DNA of 64,000 nt from Cenococcum geophilum 1.58 (GCA_001692895.1 KV748195.1:1860001-1924000), one strand, 5' to 3'; shown: positions 46,651 to 58,550, numbered from the stretch's first letter. Numbers and translations are program-made. The notes: generated by a model from the letters alone, not told the origin.

Positions 46651-48231
46651 ATAACTATATATACCAGTATTAAAAACTAGAGATAATAGCTAGCATTTCT
46701 TTGTCGTAGATAGGGTAATTTAGCCTAGCATCTATTATAGTTTTTAAGTAGTATATAATAGGGTACCATTCTCTATTTGGTTACTTTTAGGAAAAAAAGC
46801 CGGCTATTACGCTATTTAAGGCATTAGTGTCTAATAATAAGGGCCGTTCCGGGTAAAAGTAGGCGAATAGTAGAGTAAAGACTAGCTGTTTCTTAAGCTT
46901 GTTAAAAGCCTGCCTATATATAGCGTTAAAGTAAAAGGGCTGGTCTTTTTAGGTAAGGCGGTTAAAGGGCTAGGCGATCTTACTATAGTCCTTAATAAAG
47001 CGTTAGTAGAAGTTATAGAAACCTAGAAATAACTATACTCCCTTTATAGTCCGTAGGGGTATCTACTAGTTAATTACGGCCGTTTTTTCTAGGTTAGTCT
47101 TAATTTTGTCTATACTAATAATAAGCCCTAGGTACTTTATATACTTAATACTAAACTTAAATTTCTTAATATTGGCCTAGAGGCTAGCTTTATGGAGTTG
47201 CTATAAGACTTTACAGATATAGTTAGTCTAAAAGAAAGTATTTTATACTTATACGTTTTGTAATAGGTCTAAAATATAGTAAGATCCTTAGACCTAGGGT
47301 TTATCCTAATTTAGTAGAAGGCCTAGCAGATATTAAGCTTTATAAAGATTTTAGCTCTACTTATTTAAGCTAGAGTTTCTTTAAGTAGCGGCAGCGGATA
47401 GCGGTCCTTACGGGTTATATTATTTAGCTTATAGTAGTTAATATAGAAACGGAGTCCTCCGTTTAGCTTTTTAATAAAAAGAATTAGTAAGGCAAAAAAG
47501 ACTTAATTACTAGGCTTAATAAAGCCTTTATTAGGTTGTCTATAAGATACTACTTTATAGCCTATAATTTAGTAATAGATTGCTAATAAAGGGGGCTATA
47601 GCTAAGCGTATTTTCCTTATCTAGCTTAATTTCGATCTTATAGTTATACAAGTTAGTAAGGCGGAAGTATATTAGATACTGCCTTAAAGAATATGTCCTT
47701 TAATTCTAAATATTAATAGGGTAGCTTCTGTTCTACTAGCTCCTTATTTATAAGCTTACTTTCCCTTTTCTTAATTATTTAATTAATTTTATATAAGCTA
47801 GCAGTAAAGGCAATAGTATTAGGTTAGACTAAGTTCTAGTAGAATCCTACGGCGCTAATATAGTTGATATTAACTAGTAGGAGGTCTATAGGTTTTTTTT
47901 AGACATTTATTAGGCCGTATTTTACGGTATAGAGTTAATAGTTTTCCTTAACTTACGTTCCATTTTTTATAAATTATCCTTCCGGTTTATTAGTTTAGTA
48001 TAGCGTCTAAGGTTCTTAGCTTTCCTTTATAGCTATATAGGGCCTAAGTTCTCTATAGAGGACTTAACTAAGTTACTACTAACTTCCTAAGTCTTTAGTA
48101 TGGGTGGCGTAATATAGATAGTCTGGGGGTAGTGTAGTATATAAATCCGTTACAGATTAAGCTATATATCTTTCTTAAAAGCCTAGTCCCTTCGCATAGC
48201 ATTAACCTAGTAAGTTATATTTATCTACGGC
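46650..48231 (-). pseudogene. Element C RT and RNase H with deletion of the catalytic motif
   Basis: The RNase H YPIYDKEMLAII equivalent is at 46690-46730. The RT aligns with A base by base except at about 47226, where roughly 125 bp present in A (about 943-1069) are missing, removing YLDD and the block up to PFGLTN. Downstream RT and linker continue to the D1 insertion. Confidence 0.82.
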
Positions 48232-48617
48232 TATTACGGGACACCCCTATAACACCTTATATACGCCTACCTATTTCCACCATCTATAAGACTATAATTC
48301 GCCACAACCTATGGCAATCTAATGGCAATCTGCCATAATCTGCCATATTCTGCCAAGTTTTACTAAATCCTACCAAGTTCTGCTAGGACTACTATTCTGC
48401 TCTATATACGTATTAACTAAGCAATTAAGTTAATAATATATACCCTTTCTTCCCATTTTCCTACCTTTTTTCCTTATATAATGTCACGGAACCCCACTAT
48501 AGGGCCTCCATAGGAGAGCCCCATGCTCTTACATATACCTCGCGTACAGCTTATATTAGCTACGCGTAGGTATATTACCTCCTTACGCCCTTAACCCTTA
48601 CGATTAATCGCGTAATA
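48232..48617 (+). repeat. Element D1 5' LTR (boundary inferred)
   Basis: About 386 bp if it runs from TATTACGGGAC to CGTAATA (ancestral TGTTACG...CGTAACA, a 7-bp inverted terminus). It contains a CTGCCATAATCTGCCATATTCTGCC reiteration related to the A-family LTRs. The partner LTR is not in the window, so the right end is inferred from the terminal inverted bases only. Confidence 0.55.
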
Positions 48618-48899
48618 TTTTATAGACTCCTTAAATATATACGCTCTATAGCCACTACCTCTATACTATAACATTACGTTACGCCTTTTTACTACTAACG
48701 CTTAGCCTATAACCAATTCTACGTCTTTATAATACTATAGGCGCTGCTAAAAGTAGTGTATCTATAAATTACCTTACTTTATACTTCTAAGGAACCTATA
48801 ATAGTAAGATAATATTTCTTACTGGCTATTATATTAAATCTAAAGAATAATCTAATACCTATACTTAACTTATAACGCTAATTAATCCTAAGAGAATTT

Positions 48900-49788
48900 A
48901 ATTTATTAGCTTTAGCCTTAACCCCTAAGAAGATAGACACTAATAATATCTTATCTTTTATTAACTATATAACTATAGATAAGCAAATAAAAGGGCTACT
49001 ACTTATTAAAATAAAAATATAAGACGCTAAGATATTTATAAAAATAGTAGCACGAGAACCTAATAAATACTACTACCTTCTATAAAACTACTACCTAAAG
49101 CTTACACGAGCTAAAATACGTACTGCTTAAAATCGCGATATTATCTAAGACCTATAAGCTTATAAGGCGCTTACTAATAACACATATTAAGAAACTAAAG
49201 ATAACCTCTATATATCTAAACGCGACATCTAATAGTTAAAGAAGGCTAAAATTGTACTAATTGCTATAGTTACTAAAAAAGAAGGCGTAATTAAATACCT
49301 ATAATCTTAGCTTAACGAGTATATTCGTAATAACGCTAGATATCTCTTTACTGTATATAATACTATCTAAGTCTCTATACCCCCGGCAACTTTACCTACT
49401 TAACGCTTAATAGAGGGTTAACGTTAAGTAGCTTTACCTAATAGGAACTCCTACCAAAGTAGTAATAATAAAAGCTATAATAATTGGACCTAAGCTACTA
49501 CTATAGGGTCTAATATACGCTACCCTAATTCCCTAGTCTTTTAGGGAGACCGTAAAGAATATAGCTACTAAAAGATATAAATCCGTAAGAAACTAACTTA
49601 AAGCGCCTACCCTTTTCCTATAGAAGATACTAAAATTAGCTATATTATTAGGCGAATAAAGAGTACACTATTTAATAGACTTTTCGCCTAATAGAAAACT
49701 AGTAGCCCCTAAAAGTAGCAGTCCTACTAAAAAGTCCTTAATAATCTTAACCTAATATACCGTAACTATAACCTACTATAAGGGATAT
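48900..49788 (+). pseudogene. Element D1 gag relic
   Basis: Plus strand at 49535-49620 reads FxGDRKEYSYxKIQIRKKL then AYPFPIEDTKISYIIRRI, the conserved core of fungal gypsy gag (capsid) proteins. Upstream about 48990-49480 is alpha-helical and full of TAA/TAG at Gln codons. It is interrupted at 49788. Confidence 0.75.
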
Positions 49789-50098
49789 TATTGCGGACAC
49801 CTTGGGTTGCCCTTAGGACAACCCCCGAACGCCCCTTAGATGGTCACCGGTTACATGCTAGAGGTACGTGCCTATAGTATATAGTCTCTACAATCCCAGA
49901 GGCCTTACCTCCTTAAGGATTCGTCTCTCTTACCAATCTATCCTATTCCAATCGTGTCCTTATAGCCCCCTATTTACAAGATCCCTTTATATTCAAATCC
50001 TTCCTACTCTTTTTAGAAGGGTAGTCGGCTTTAAGGACCAGATTGTTTGTTTATATCTTTTGTTTACAACTACTATTCTCCCTTAAAATCTTGCAATA
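49789..50098 (+). repeat. Element D2 5' LTR
   Basis: 310 bp, TATTGCGGACACC to CTTGCAATA (ancestral TGTTGC...GCAACA, inverted ends). Left flank GATAT (49784-49788) is the presumed duplication half. CpA/TpG is partly retained. The 72-codon open frame at 49868-50086 lies wholly inside the LTR and is not a gene. Confidence 0.78.
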
Positions 50099-51041
50099 AC
50101 CTAAACGGAAACTCCACGGATACCTTATGGAAAGCCGTCGCGCAAAGGTAGGAAGGTCCCTCTAATAGCGAGAGATTGCGATAATATAACCCTCTAGGCA
50201 AGACGGCCGAACGAGCCCTAATACCTAGATACTCCAGGAGCTTAAAGACTCTCGCACACCTATGGTTATTAGCAACGCTAAGGAAAGTATAAACACCCTC
50301 TATAACAGTCGCAACGCTGCCAGAAAGTAATTGGAACCCCTCCGGCCCTACCCAGGCTAATTAGAAGATTAAGCGCTAGAGGTAACTTTAAGATCTTCCC
50401 CTAAGCTAGAAATACTAGAGAAATACACTAATATATCTAACTAGGGAACCAACTAGAACCCTCCCGGAAGACTACCGGCCTATAATTAGCACAGTGGCGG
50501 TATATAGACTACTTACGAGCTAAGCGGGCCTACCCCTTTAGGTAATCTAAGCTAATTACTAACTTAAGACCTAAGCCTTATTGGGAAGCCTATACTAGCT
50601 ACTAATACTAACACTACCTCTATAGTAGGAGCCTCCCTAGGCCCAAGTTTAGAAGGTTAAAAGCCCTATACTAATCTCCTCTAAGATAGATATTAGGAAG
50701 TTATTATAAGGCTCTTAGAAGCTATACAGAAGAAAGCTACTAATAAACATATTAGAACCCTTTAAGGGCAAATCCAGATCTAGTAGGGTCTAATCCAAGC
50801 TAGGCAAATTCTTTTATAACCTAGTTAAGGCTAAGGGCTTCCTAGGAGCTACCTAGTACCCATTTAAGAAGGTATAGAAGACTTAGAGAGTTATCTACGC
50901 TATAAATAGAAAAAGGATATAGACTAACTGGTTAAGGCCTTTAGTAGTCTAAAACTCCGCCACAGACCTAATGCCTAATAGTTGGACGATTGGGTTCGTA
51001 AGGTAGACAACTTCTTTAAGATACTAATAATACGAGATAAT

Positions 51042-51046
51042 ACCAA
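51042..51046. repeat. Target-site duplication of short LTR element, left copy
   Basis: ACCAA, identical to 52592-52596. Confidence 0.93.
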
Positions 51047-51239
51047 TGTGACGGCGCTGGAGCGCGTCACCTAGTCAGGGGTTCGCTTAAGACTTGGCGT
51101 GTGTATATAGACGTGGCCTCACCACCTTCTCTTGCTCCTTAGCTTAATATCTTCGTAATACAGCATTCGTTCGCTTGATCTTGCAAGCATTCGTTCAAGT
51201 CTCTGTCGAGACATTTGTTCGATGGTTCGAGCCGTCACA
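51047..51239 (+). repeat. Short LTR element, left LTR
   Basis: TGTGACGGCGCTGGAGCGCG to GAGCCGTCACA. Perfect TGTGACGGC/GCCGTCACA inverted ends. TATATAG at 51104-51110 is a candidate TATA element. The first bases also form a GGCGCTGGAGCGC hairpin. Confidence 0.93.
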
Positions 51240-51809
51240 TTATATTAAGCTCCCAGTCATATGCAGGCTGCGGTATCATGTCTCAGGTCACGAAGTCCTG
51301 TGGTAGCTGGGTTGCGAGAAGCTTAGTCCCTATACCATGCAGGCACCCTCATGTTTCTTTTTGTTTTTATTTCAATTCTCACCTAACGCCGCCTATGCTA
51401 TGGGGAAAGCACGTGCCGGGCAGTAAACCTCTTTCCGACCGTACGAGCTCGTCGACCGACCAAGCAACGCGTATATCCGTCAACCGAACGCGTGTGCCTA
51501 CCGACCGACCTATCGACCGAACGACGACGACGCGTCTAACGCGTATATCTGTCGACGATCGATTGACCGACCGAACCGAACGAACCGAACGACCGTACGT
51601 CTACGGACGCTGGACACGTACTGCTACCTAAATATCCTTTTGACAGCCACTAAGCCACGTATACTGTGAGGAACGAAATCGGTTGATACTGAGACTAGTG
51701 CTATGCACTGGCTGCGATGAACGACCCACGATATACTGAGCTATACGAGCTCTGAGGAACGAAATCGACTAGGACTACCGACGCTGGCATCACTCTGCTA
51801 TTGACTACC

Positions 51810-52004
51810 GATCGTGCCGATATGCATACGATCTATATATACTAGAACAACAGTAGCGCCAATATGCCTGCTACTACGACCTGACCACGATCGTGCCGTT
51901 ACGCCTGCGATCCACGACTTCCGCTTGCATCGTACTGCTACAACAAACGACTGCTGCCCTGCCACAGTCGACGAGACAATGATCGTGCCTCTACGCCTAC
52001 GATC
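51810..52004 (+). repeat. Three spaced GATC-bounded boxes inside the short LTR element
   Basis: GATCGTGCC-n2-T-n-CG/GC-CT/AT-n-CGATC copies at 51810-51833, 51889-51912 and 51981-52004, 24 bp each, spacing 79 and 92 bp. A separate GAGGAACGAAATCG pair lies at 51668-51681 and 51754-51767. Function unknown. Confidence 0.65.
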
Positions 52005-52397
52005 ACTCGACCAATTGTAATAGCCCGAGCTCTACGTTTAACCTGCTATTTACAAGACAACCGATAGACGAGCTCTGTGCTCGACCACTATCGTTACCGC
52101 CGCTAGTACCGTACTACTACCCGACAGACATCTGCTGCTCTGCCTGCAGCTATAAACCTTAATTCGACCACTACTGCTCCTGCCTGCAGTACCACCAATT
52201 AACTTCTGCTGCTACGCCCGCGCAGCCTACGATCCGACCTGCTCTCTGCTTCCGCAGCATTCCAATGACACTCGCTGCTCTGCCTGCAGCATCTCATCGA
52301 CTACTGCTGCCCCACCTGCAGCAAATAACTACAACTGTTATACAAGGTAGACGAGTACTGGAGAATGACGCCTGAGGCAGGCTTTTTCAAAGGGTGA

Positions 52398-52591
52398 TGT
52401 GACGGCGCTGGAGCGCGTCACCTAAGTCAGGGTTCGCTTAAGACTTGGGCGTGTGTATATAGACGTGGCCTCACCACCTTCTCTTGCTCCTTAGCTTAAT
52501 ATCTTCGTAATACAGCATTCGTTCGCTTGATCTTGCAAGCATTCGTTCAAGTCTCTGTCGAGACATTTGTTCGATGGTTCGAGCCGTCACA
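52398..52591 (+). repeat. Short LTR element, right LTR
   Basis: 194 bp, almost identical to 51047-51239, preceded by AAAGGGTGA, a plausible weak polypurine tract, and followed by ACCAA. Confidence 0.93.
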
Positions 52592-52596
52592 ACCAA
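52592..52596. repeat. Target-site duplication of short LTR element, right copy
   Basis: ACCAA, identical to 51042-51046. Confidence 0.93.
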
Positions 52597-53349
52597 AGAG
52601 CGTATACGCTGGATTATTAGCAAGATTAAAGACCGATCGCTAAACCAGATTGTACTTAATTAGCTTAATAAAAAGTAAATTACTACATAGCTACAGCTAC
52701 AACCCTTCCTAAAGAAATGGACTTAAAATCTGTATATTGTATAATATAATAATGCAGAGCTATTCTGGAATGGGATATAGCCTAACCGCCACAACTTTTG
52801 CTAGTTTATAAACTTTATAGAAACTTGTGCTTAATAGATAGATCTAGAGCCCTTTAAAAACAAAAACGGTAGTATCTATAAGAAGGAAAAGATCGGGTTT
52901 ATCTAGGCTAGAATTAAGCTAGCAATTCGTGATAAAATAAAGCGTGTGGGAGCCCTATTGCGGATTACCACATATGCGGATTTTAAACGAGTAGTTTTAA
53001 ACGCTAAAGATGCGGTAAGGAACTAGACCTCTTTTAGTAGGAAGCCAAGGGGTCACTAAAAGCGTAGGTATTTAAGTAGTAACGCGGGGTAGACCTAACC
53101 TTTAAAGAAGCTGTTCTTAAAGAGAATTTTAGAAGGGTTAAAGTTAGGAACCTTAAATAACGGGAAAGACTTCTAGGGTCAACCTAATACCTATCCGGCA
53201 CCTTTACGGGAACACTTTAAGAAGTTAAGAGAAAACTCTAAAGGTAGATCCTATTAGAAAAATAAGTAGGGTAATAACCGCACTAATAATCTAAAAAAAG
53301 AAAAGCCCTAGTTGCGGACTTCTCCTAGCTGCAACTAGGGTAAGATATA

Positions 53350-56182
53350 GAAGGAAAGACTCTCTGTATTGCTGTTAAGCTGGAAATAATACTCCCTATA
53401 GGTGAGGTATAATAGTTCTAAGCACTATATAACAGCGGCGCCGAAATTAATCTTATACGATATGATTTGGTAAAAGAGTATAAACTTGTCCTATTGTAAA
53501 GGTAGTAGAAACCTATTATAGGCTTCCTAAATAAGTATTAAATTAAACTATATAGTGCCTATAAGCTTATAGTGTTAGTAGCTAATATATATAACCGCAC
53601 TAAGGTGGTTGGCCTATAACCCTTCTAGGCGGCTAACTTTGTAGGTTATAACCTTATCCTTAGATATCCTTAGCTAGCGGAAGTAGATTTTAAGATACGC
53701 TTTAAAACTGAAGCCTTTAAATAGTGGAACGATAACGATTTAAAAGGGCGTATATTACTAATAAGCCTAAAGGATATTTTAGAGAATATAGCCCTAGGCA
53801 AAACAGTATACGCTCTACACCCAAAGGAGTATCAGATTTAACCCCTATTTAATAGCAAGATAGGTATAGAGCCTAGTATAGGTAATAACCCCTCTATAAC
53901 GGAGACCCCATAGGGAACTACCGGATAGGCCATAGAGATATTATAGGGAGGCGGCGATCTTAAGGATCTTATAAGATACTTTAACCGCCACGGGTTACTC
54001 TAGCTTAAGTAATATACAGAGAGTATACTACGGCACCTTAAACGCTGCGTTAAGGAGTTCCCTACTCTCTACTGGCTACTATATAAAACGGTTTAACATA
54101 TAGTAGCAACTATGTATAAGCAACCACTATAGCGCACGACGCTGCCTATAAGTATTCTAAGGGAGCTCTGGGACCTACCTAACGATAATATAGAGGATAA
54201 ACGCGACCTTAATTTGTTAAATATTCTAGCAGGCCTAAGGGACTTACTAAAGGTATTTTCGGGTAGGAGAGCTAAAGTCCTACCGCAGAACTTAGAGTAC
54301 AATTATATAATTAATCTAAAAGAAGGAAAACAACCGCCGAACCTTCCTATCTATAACCTCTCGCGTAAAGAGCTTAAGATCCTATAGGAGTACCTTAATA
54401 GGTCACTAGAAAAGGGGTAGATCTAGCTTAGTAAGTCGCTATTAGGCGCACTAATCCTCTTTATCCTAAAACTAAATAGAACTATAAGGCTATATATAGA
54501 CTATTATAGTCTTAACAAAATTACAATTAAGATCCGTTACCTACTACTACTAGTTAGTGAAATGCTAGATTAACTATCTAGGGCAAAGATCTTTATAAAG
54601 CTGGATCTATAAGACGCCTATTATAGGCTCCGTATTAAAGAAGGGGATAAGTAGAAAACCGCTTTTAAGACCTAATACGGACACTTTAAGTATCTGGTAA
54701 TGCCTTTCGGGCTAGCTAATGCGCCTATAATATTCTAATTATATATTTATAGAGCCTTAGGGGGACTAGTTAACCATATATACGTCGTCTATTTAGATAA
54801 CATCTTAATCTACTTAGAAGACAAGAATTAACACAAGCAATACATCCGCGAAGTGCTAGAACGTTTAGATAATTAGGGCCTCTACGCCAAGGCGTTAAAG
54901 TATATCTTTAATACTAAGTAGGTTGAGTTCCTAGGTTATATCGTGACGCCTATAGGTGTAGTTATAAACCTAGTACGGGTATAGATAATCTAGGAGTAGC
55001 CGGAGCTAGAGAGCTATTAGGATATTTAAGTGTTCCTAGGCTTTGCTAATTTCTATAGGCGCTTTATTTATAACTACTTAGACGTCGCCTAATACCTATT
55101 TAACTATATTATAGAAGCTTCCTAAGATATAACCTAAGAAGTAAAAAGCTTAAAGGCGGCAAGGAAGAAAACTAAAAAGGGACCAACTAAATAGTATAAG
55201 CCATGGTTATAGCCCAGAAAGGTTTAAGAGGCCTTTTAGAAACTTTATATAAAGTTTATAAAAGCTCTATTACTGCGGCATTTTAACCCAGATTAGCTAT
55301 TAATAATAATTACTAATGCATTAAATTTTACCCTTACTGGTATCTTACTATAACCTAATAGGTATCTAGACGCTATATAGCTCCATTAGAGACTAGTAGC
55401 ATTTTATAGCAGAAAATTCTAGGGACCTAAAGTTAGGTATTATACCCATAATAAGGAACTGCTGGCTATAGTTAACTACTTTAAACAGTGGCGACACTAC
55501 CTTAAGCACGCGAGCTATACCACTTATATACTTTTAGATTACCATAATTTACGCTACTTTATAACTATAAAGGAGCTTATACCTTAATAAGCCAGATAGG
55601 TAGAGGAGCTTACGCGATTTAATTTTTAAATTAAATATAAGCTAGGGGAAAACAACCCTACTAATAAACCGTTATAACGGCTAGACTATGCTAAAGGCTT
55701 TAAAACAAGAGAAGGAAAACAGATAATAGATATCTTACTCCCTATATTACAGAATAAGCTCTAAGTATAGGATGCTTAAGCACCTATAGCTCCATATATT
55801 AAGTCTTAGGTAATATAAGCCCTATTAGTTTCCACTAACGTTCTAGCTAGTACCTAGTCCGTTACTAATAAAGGTCCAAATATACCTAGACAGGACGTCC
55901 CTAATACATTCTTAGAACCTAATAATACACTATTCCTAATTACTAAGCTATCCCCTTAAACTAATAGCGAAGCTATAGAGCAATCGGAACTCGGAGCCCT
56001 ATAATAACTAAAGGACTTTAACCTTATAGCGGCCTTCCTAATATATACGTATTAAAGAGTTATAAAATCTATAGTACTACCTAGTCTTATACTTAGAGTA
56101 GTATGGGACGAAATAGCTTTTACTTAAAAACCATCTAAAGGGTTAATGGATTTTATCTATAAGGTGCAACGGAGGGACGCTT
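53350..56182 (+). pseudogene. Element D2 pol relic: protease, RT, RNase H, integrase start
   Basis: The protease active site at 53431-53445 reads NSGAE (family DSGAE). RT: LNKSLEKG at 54395, LYIDYYSLNKITIK at 54490-54530, KLDL then DAYYRLRI at 54600-54640, HFKYLVMPFGLANAP at 54680-54725, and the catalytic motif YLDN at 54790-54801 (second Asp to Asn). RNase H: AFYSRKF near 55405 and HNKELLAIVNYFKQWRHYL at 55450-55505. The integrase N-terminus starts near 56030 and is cut by E at 56182. It continues at 63951. Confidence 0.88.
56178..56182. repeat. Target-site duplication of element E, left copy
   Basis: CGCTT, identical to 63946-63950, inside the D2 integrase frame. Confidence 0.93.
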
Positions 56183-56560
56183 TATAAGAGGCCAGCCTAA
56201 CCAGAACGTATGATTATCTAATCAACAGTGTCACCGGTAAGTAGAAAGTAAGTCAAAGGTAAATAGAAGGTAAGTTAAAGGTAGAATAAGTTTCACGTAT
56301 TAAAGGACAAATGCTTCTAACCACTTCTATTTAGAGACTAATCGCTAGTTCTTCTCTAGAGGAGAACCAGCTCCCTATATAATCTTTCTAAGACGCTAAT
56401 AAAACCCTTTACCCCTTATCTGTCTAACTATGTCTTCTAGGACGTAGATAGAATATAGGTAAGACCTCCTTTTAGAATATAGATAAGACCTCCTTCTAGA
56501 ATATAGATAAGACCTCCTTCTGTCTTATCTAATATATACCTTCTAGGGAATTCCGTTACA
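56183..56560 (-). repeat. Element E 3' LTR (left copy)
   Basis: 378 bp. It has three tandem copies of a 24-bp unit (TAGAATATAGATAAGACCTC + CTTC) near 56450-56520, while the right LTR has two. This accounts for the 24-bp length difference. Confidence 0.93.
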
Positions 56561-58550
56561 ATTGCCTTCCCTTTAAGGGTCTTAGTCCTCTAAGACTTCA
56601 CCTCTACTAAGCTTTTATAGAGTTCCGGCTAAAACCACTAGGGAAATTCTTAGTAGAAAGGTACTCTATAATGCAGCTTATAGCTAGTTCTTTACTAGCG
56701 TAGAACCTTACTTTATCCTTAGTTCCTTTACTCTTTTCCTACTATAGTTCCCTATAATGCCTTTATAATGGAACTAAAATAATAATAATAAAAATTGGAT
56801 AGGATTTACCTTTCTTATTATAAGAGTTTATTATAAATTAATTTGGAGGTTATCCTATGCAACACATCCACAAGCTACTATCCCCATTCACCTAAAATGG
56901 ATTCTAATAATAACGTCTTTATTTTAATTTTCTTCTAGTTTATAAGCTGTCGCCTCTTACGCGTCTTTTTATTAACAACACCATTTATCTCGTCTTTTAG
57001 CAGACTATTTCCTCTACATCTCCGCTTTCAGCTTCCGTATCTCCAGCTATTCTTTTATAGCTGCTTTATTCTCTTTTTATAACACGTTTATAAGTAACAG
57101 AATCCCTACCTTATCTTCTTATAATAATGCTAACTTCTTAGAGTATTCTCTTATAATAGCTCGTGGTCCCCAGACCAGCGGCAGTATTATTAATCTCCCG
57201 GTGACGCCCTAGATAGCGTCTGTTACTCCTACGGCAGTTTCCCTAAAATGCTATCGTTACTACGTTTATACTCTTACATAGGATCCTTCCTACGTCTATA
57301 AGATGCCTTACTCTAGCAAAAATAAATCCAAGTACTTCTATTATCGCAGTAGGAGAAAGACCTATATTCTGGTATTTCCCATTCTATCCTATTCTAGATT
57401 TCGCTAATTATGCTAGATCCCCGCTATCTATACGTATAAGACTTATAGGCTCTAACGCGCCATCTAAGATTTCCGCCGATATCCTAATAGTAATAGGCGG
57501 GGATAAAAGGTATCTTCCCTTACTCGTAGACTCTTTAATTCTATAAGGGTTTCCACTACTATAAAGACGCAACGTTCTTAGATATATAGTATCTAGGAGC
57601 GTATATGCGAACAGCTCGTCCTTATTAATAATAACATTTATACTTTTACGCGGGCTACTCTAGCTAGGTAAGTTTCTCTAGTAACTCACTTAGGAACTAT
57701 ACTAACTCCTTTAGCTAACATCTCTCTAATCCCTACTTAGACGCCAATTTAGAACCTAGGGATACTAAGGATAGCGATAAAGGTTAAGATAAACGTTCTC
57801 CTCACTAGTCTCCCGCCTATGCTAGTCCTTTTAGTACCTATTGTTTTAAGAAGAATATTAGTAGAAGTATTAATGCTTCTGGGGATAGAGAAGCCAATAA
57901 TACCGTTAATAATAATATTAAGATAGAAGAGGAGGCTCCTGTTGCTATTACTAGTATTTAAGTTATTACCTAGCTCTTTCCTTCTTATAGAATAGCTTTA
58001 TATAGTGCCTCTTGGGTGCCTCTAGGATACCCTATTATTAGGAATTAACTTTATACTTTAGGGATGCCTTTATTCTAAGCTTTNGTNANAATCNATATAA
58101 ANNNAGTNNACTACTATAATCCCNATATATNATAAACGGGTANTNTTCCTATAGGTGCCTTATAATTCCTTAAAATTTCTAATTCTTTATAGGCTGTCCT
58201 TTTACTCCTCTTTATACTATTAACTCTACTATATATCTCTAGTGCCAGGCCAGATACTCTTTTTTTATCCCTAAGGGATTTTGCTAAATCCCTAAGGCCA
58301 CTTCTTATAGTATTACTGCTCCTTTTTATACAGCGTCTTCTTTAAACAGTATCCCTAGTAGTTCTCCTATAGATCCCTATAGGCTTCCTCTTATAAAATT
58401 CTAGGATCCCTATTATAATAGCGAAACGTTTCCGTTCTTAATGCCTATACTTAATCCTATAGTTTTAATTTGCGGGGTCTTCCCTATTACTTTACCTATA
58501 GTATATCTAAAACCATTTCTAAGTCTTTACCTTTGGTTCTTAGGAAGGTT
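56561..58550 (-). other. Extra region of element E between chromodomain and 3' LTR
   Basis: On the minus strand long stretches are open apart from Gln-type stops. These include a chromodomain-adjacent DLQENYQGYCLKK-like part (about 58330-58380, with stops at the Gln positions) and, near 57000-57200, a PLVWGPRAIIREYSKKLALL segment followed by a Lys/Glu-rich helix ending AKRR. That last pattern recalls the C-terminus of Fot1/pogo transposases, but no DDE core was found. The stretch 56830-57300 keeps many CpA sites. It could be a third ORF, a degraded nested transposon, or both. Confidence 0.45.

Larger units (their letters stand above)
44536..48231 (-). mobile_element. Gypsy element C, 3' part, inserted in hAT G and interrupted by D1
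   Basis: The 3' LTR (44536-44751), polypurine tract and pol are on the minus strand, colinear with element A (C 46279 corresponds to A position 1; C 48231 to A about 2103). At 48232 an LTR of another element starts, so protease, gag and 5' LTR lie beyond the window. Left flank TTTAG (44531-44535) is one half of the presumed duplication. Confidence 0.88.
48232..49788 (+). mobile_element. Gypsy element D1, 5' part, inserted in C and interrupted by D2
   Basis: A plus-strand element that starts where homology of C to A stops. The LTR is followed by leader and gag, and the gag is broken at 49788 by the LTR of D2. The remainder is outside the window. Confidence 0.78.
51047..52591 (+). mobile_element. 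Short non-autonomous LTR element (TRIM/LARD-like), not RIP-mutated
   Basis: 1545 bp: 193-bp and 194-bp LTRs around a 1158-bp interior, with perfect duplication ACCAA. The LTRs are nearly identical (two single-base shifts), so insertion is recent. The interior encodes no gag or pol. It is GC-richer than its surroundings with CpA and TpG abundant. It holds GACCGA-type repeats (51455-51600), three GATCGTGCC...GATC boxes and CTGCTGC...CTGCAGC reiterations. The 138- and 68-codon open frames inside (51215-51631, 51814-52020) overlap LTR or repeat sequence and show no domain. Mobilisation in trans is inference. Confidence 0.92.
50127..53060 (+). pseudogene. Element D2 gag relic (interrupted)
   Basis: Starts at ATG 50127 (MESRRAKVGRS), 28 nt after the LTR, the first ATG there. 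Around 50960-51045 it reads LDDWVRKVDNFFKILIIRDNT, then the short LTR element, then KERIRWIISKIKDRSLNQIV from 52595, so the capsid-like gag core spans the insertion. It continues LEPFKNKNGSIYKKEKIGF (about 52850) to the protease. Stops at Gln codons. Confidence 0.78.

Noticed and set aside
49868..50086. 72-codon open frame
   Set aside because: It lies entirely within the D2 LTR.
51215..51631. 138-codon open frame in the short LTR element
   Set aside because: It starts inside the left LTR and runs through GACCGA repeats. Composition explains the lack of stops.
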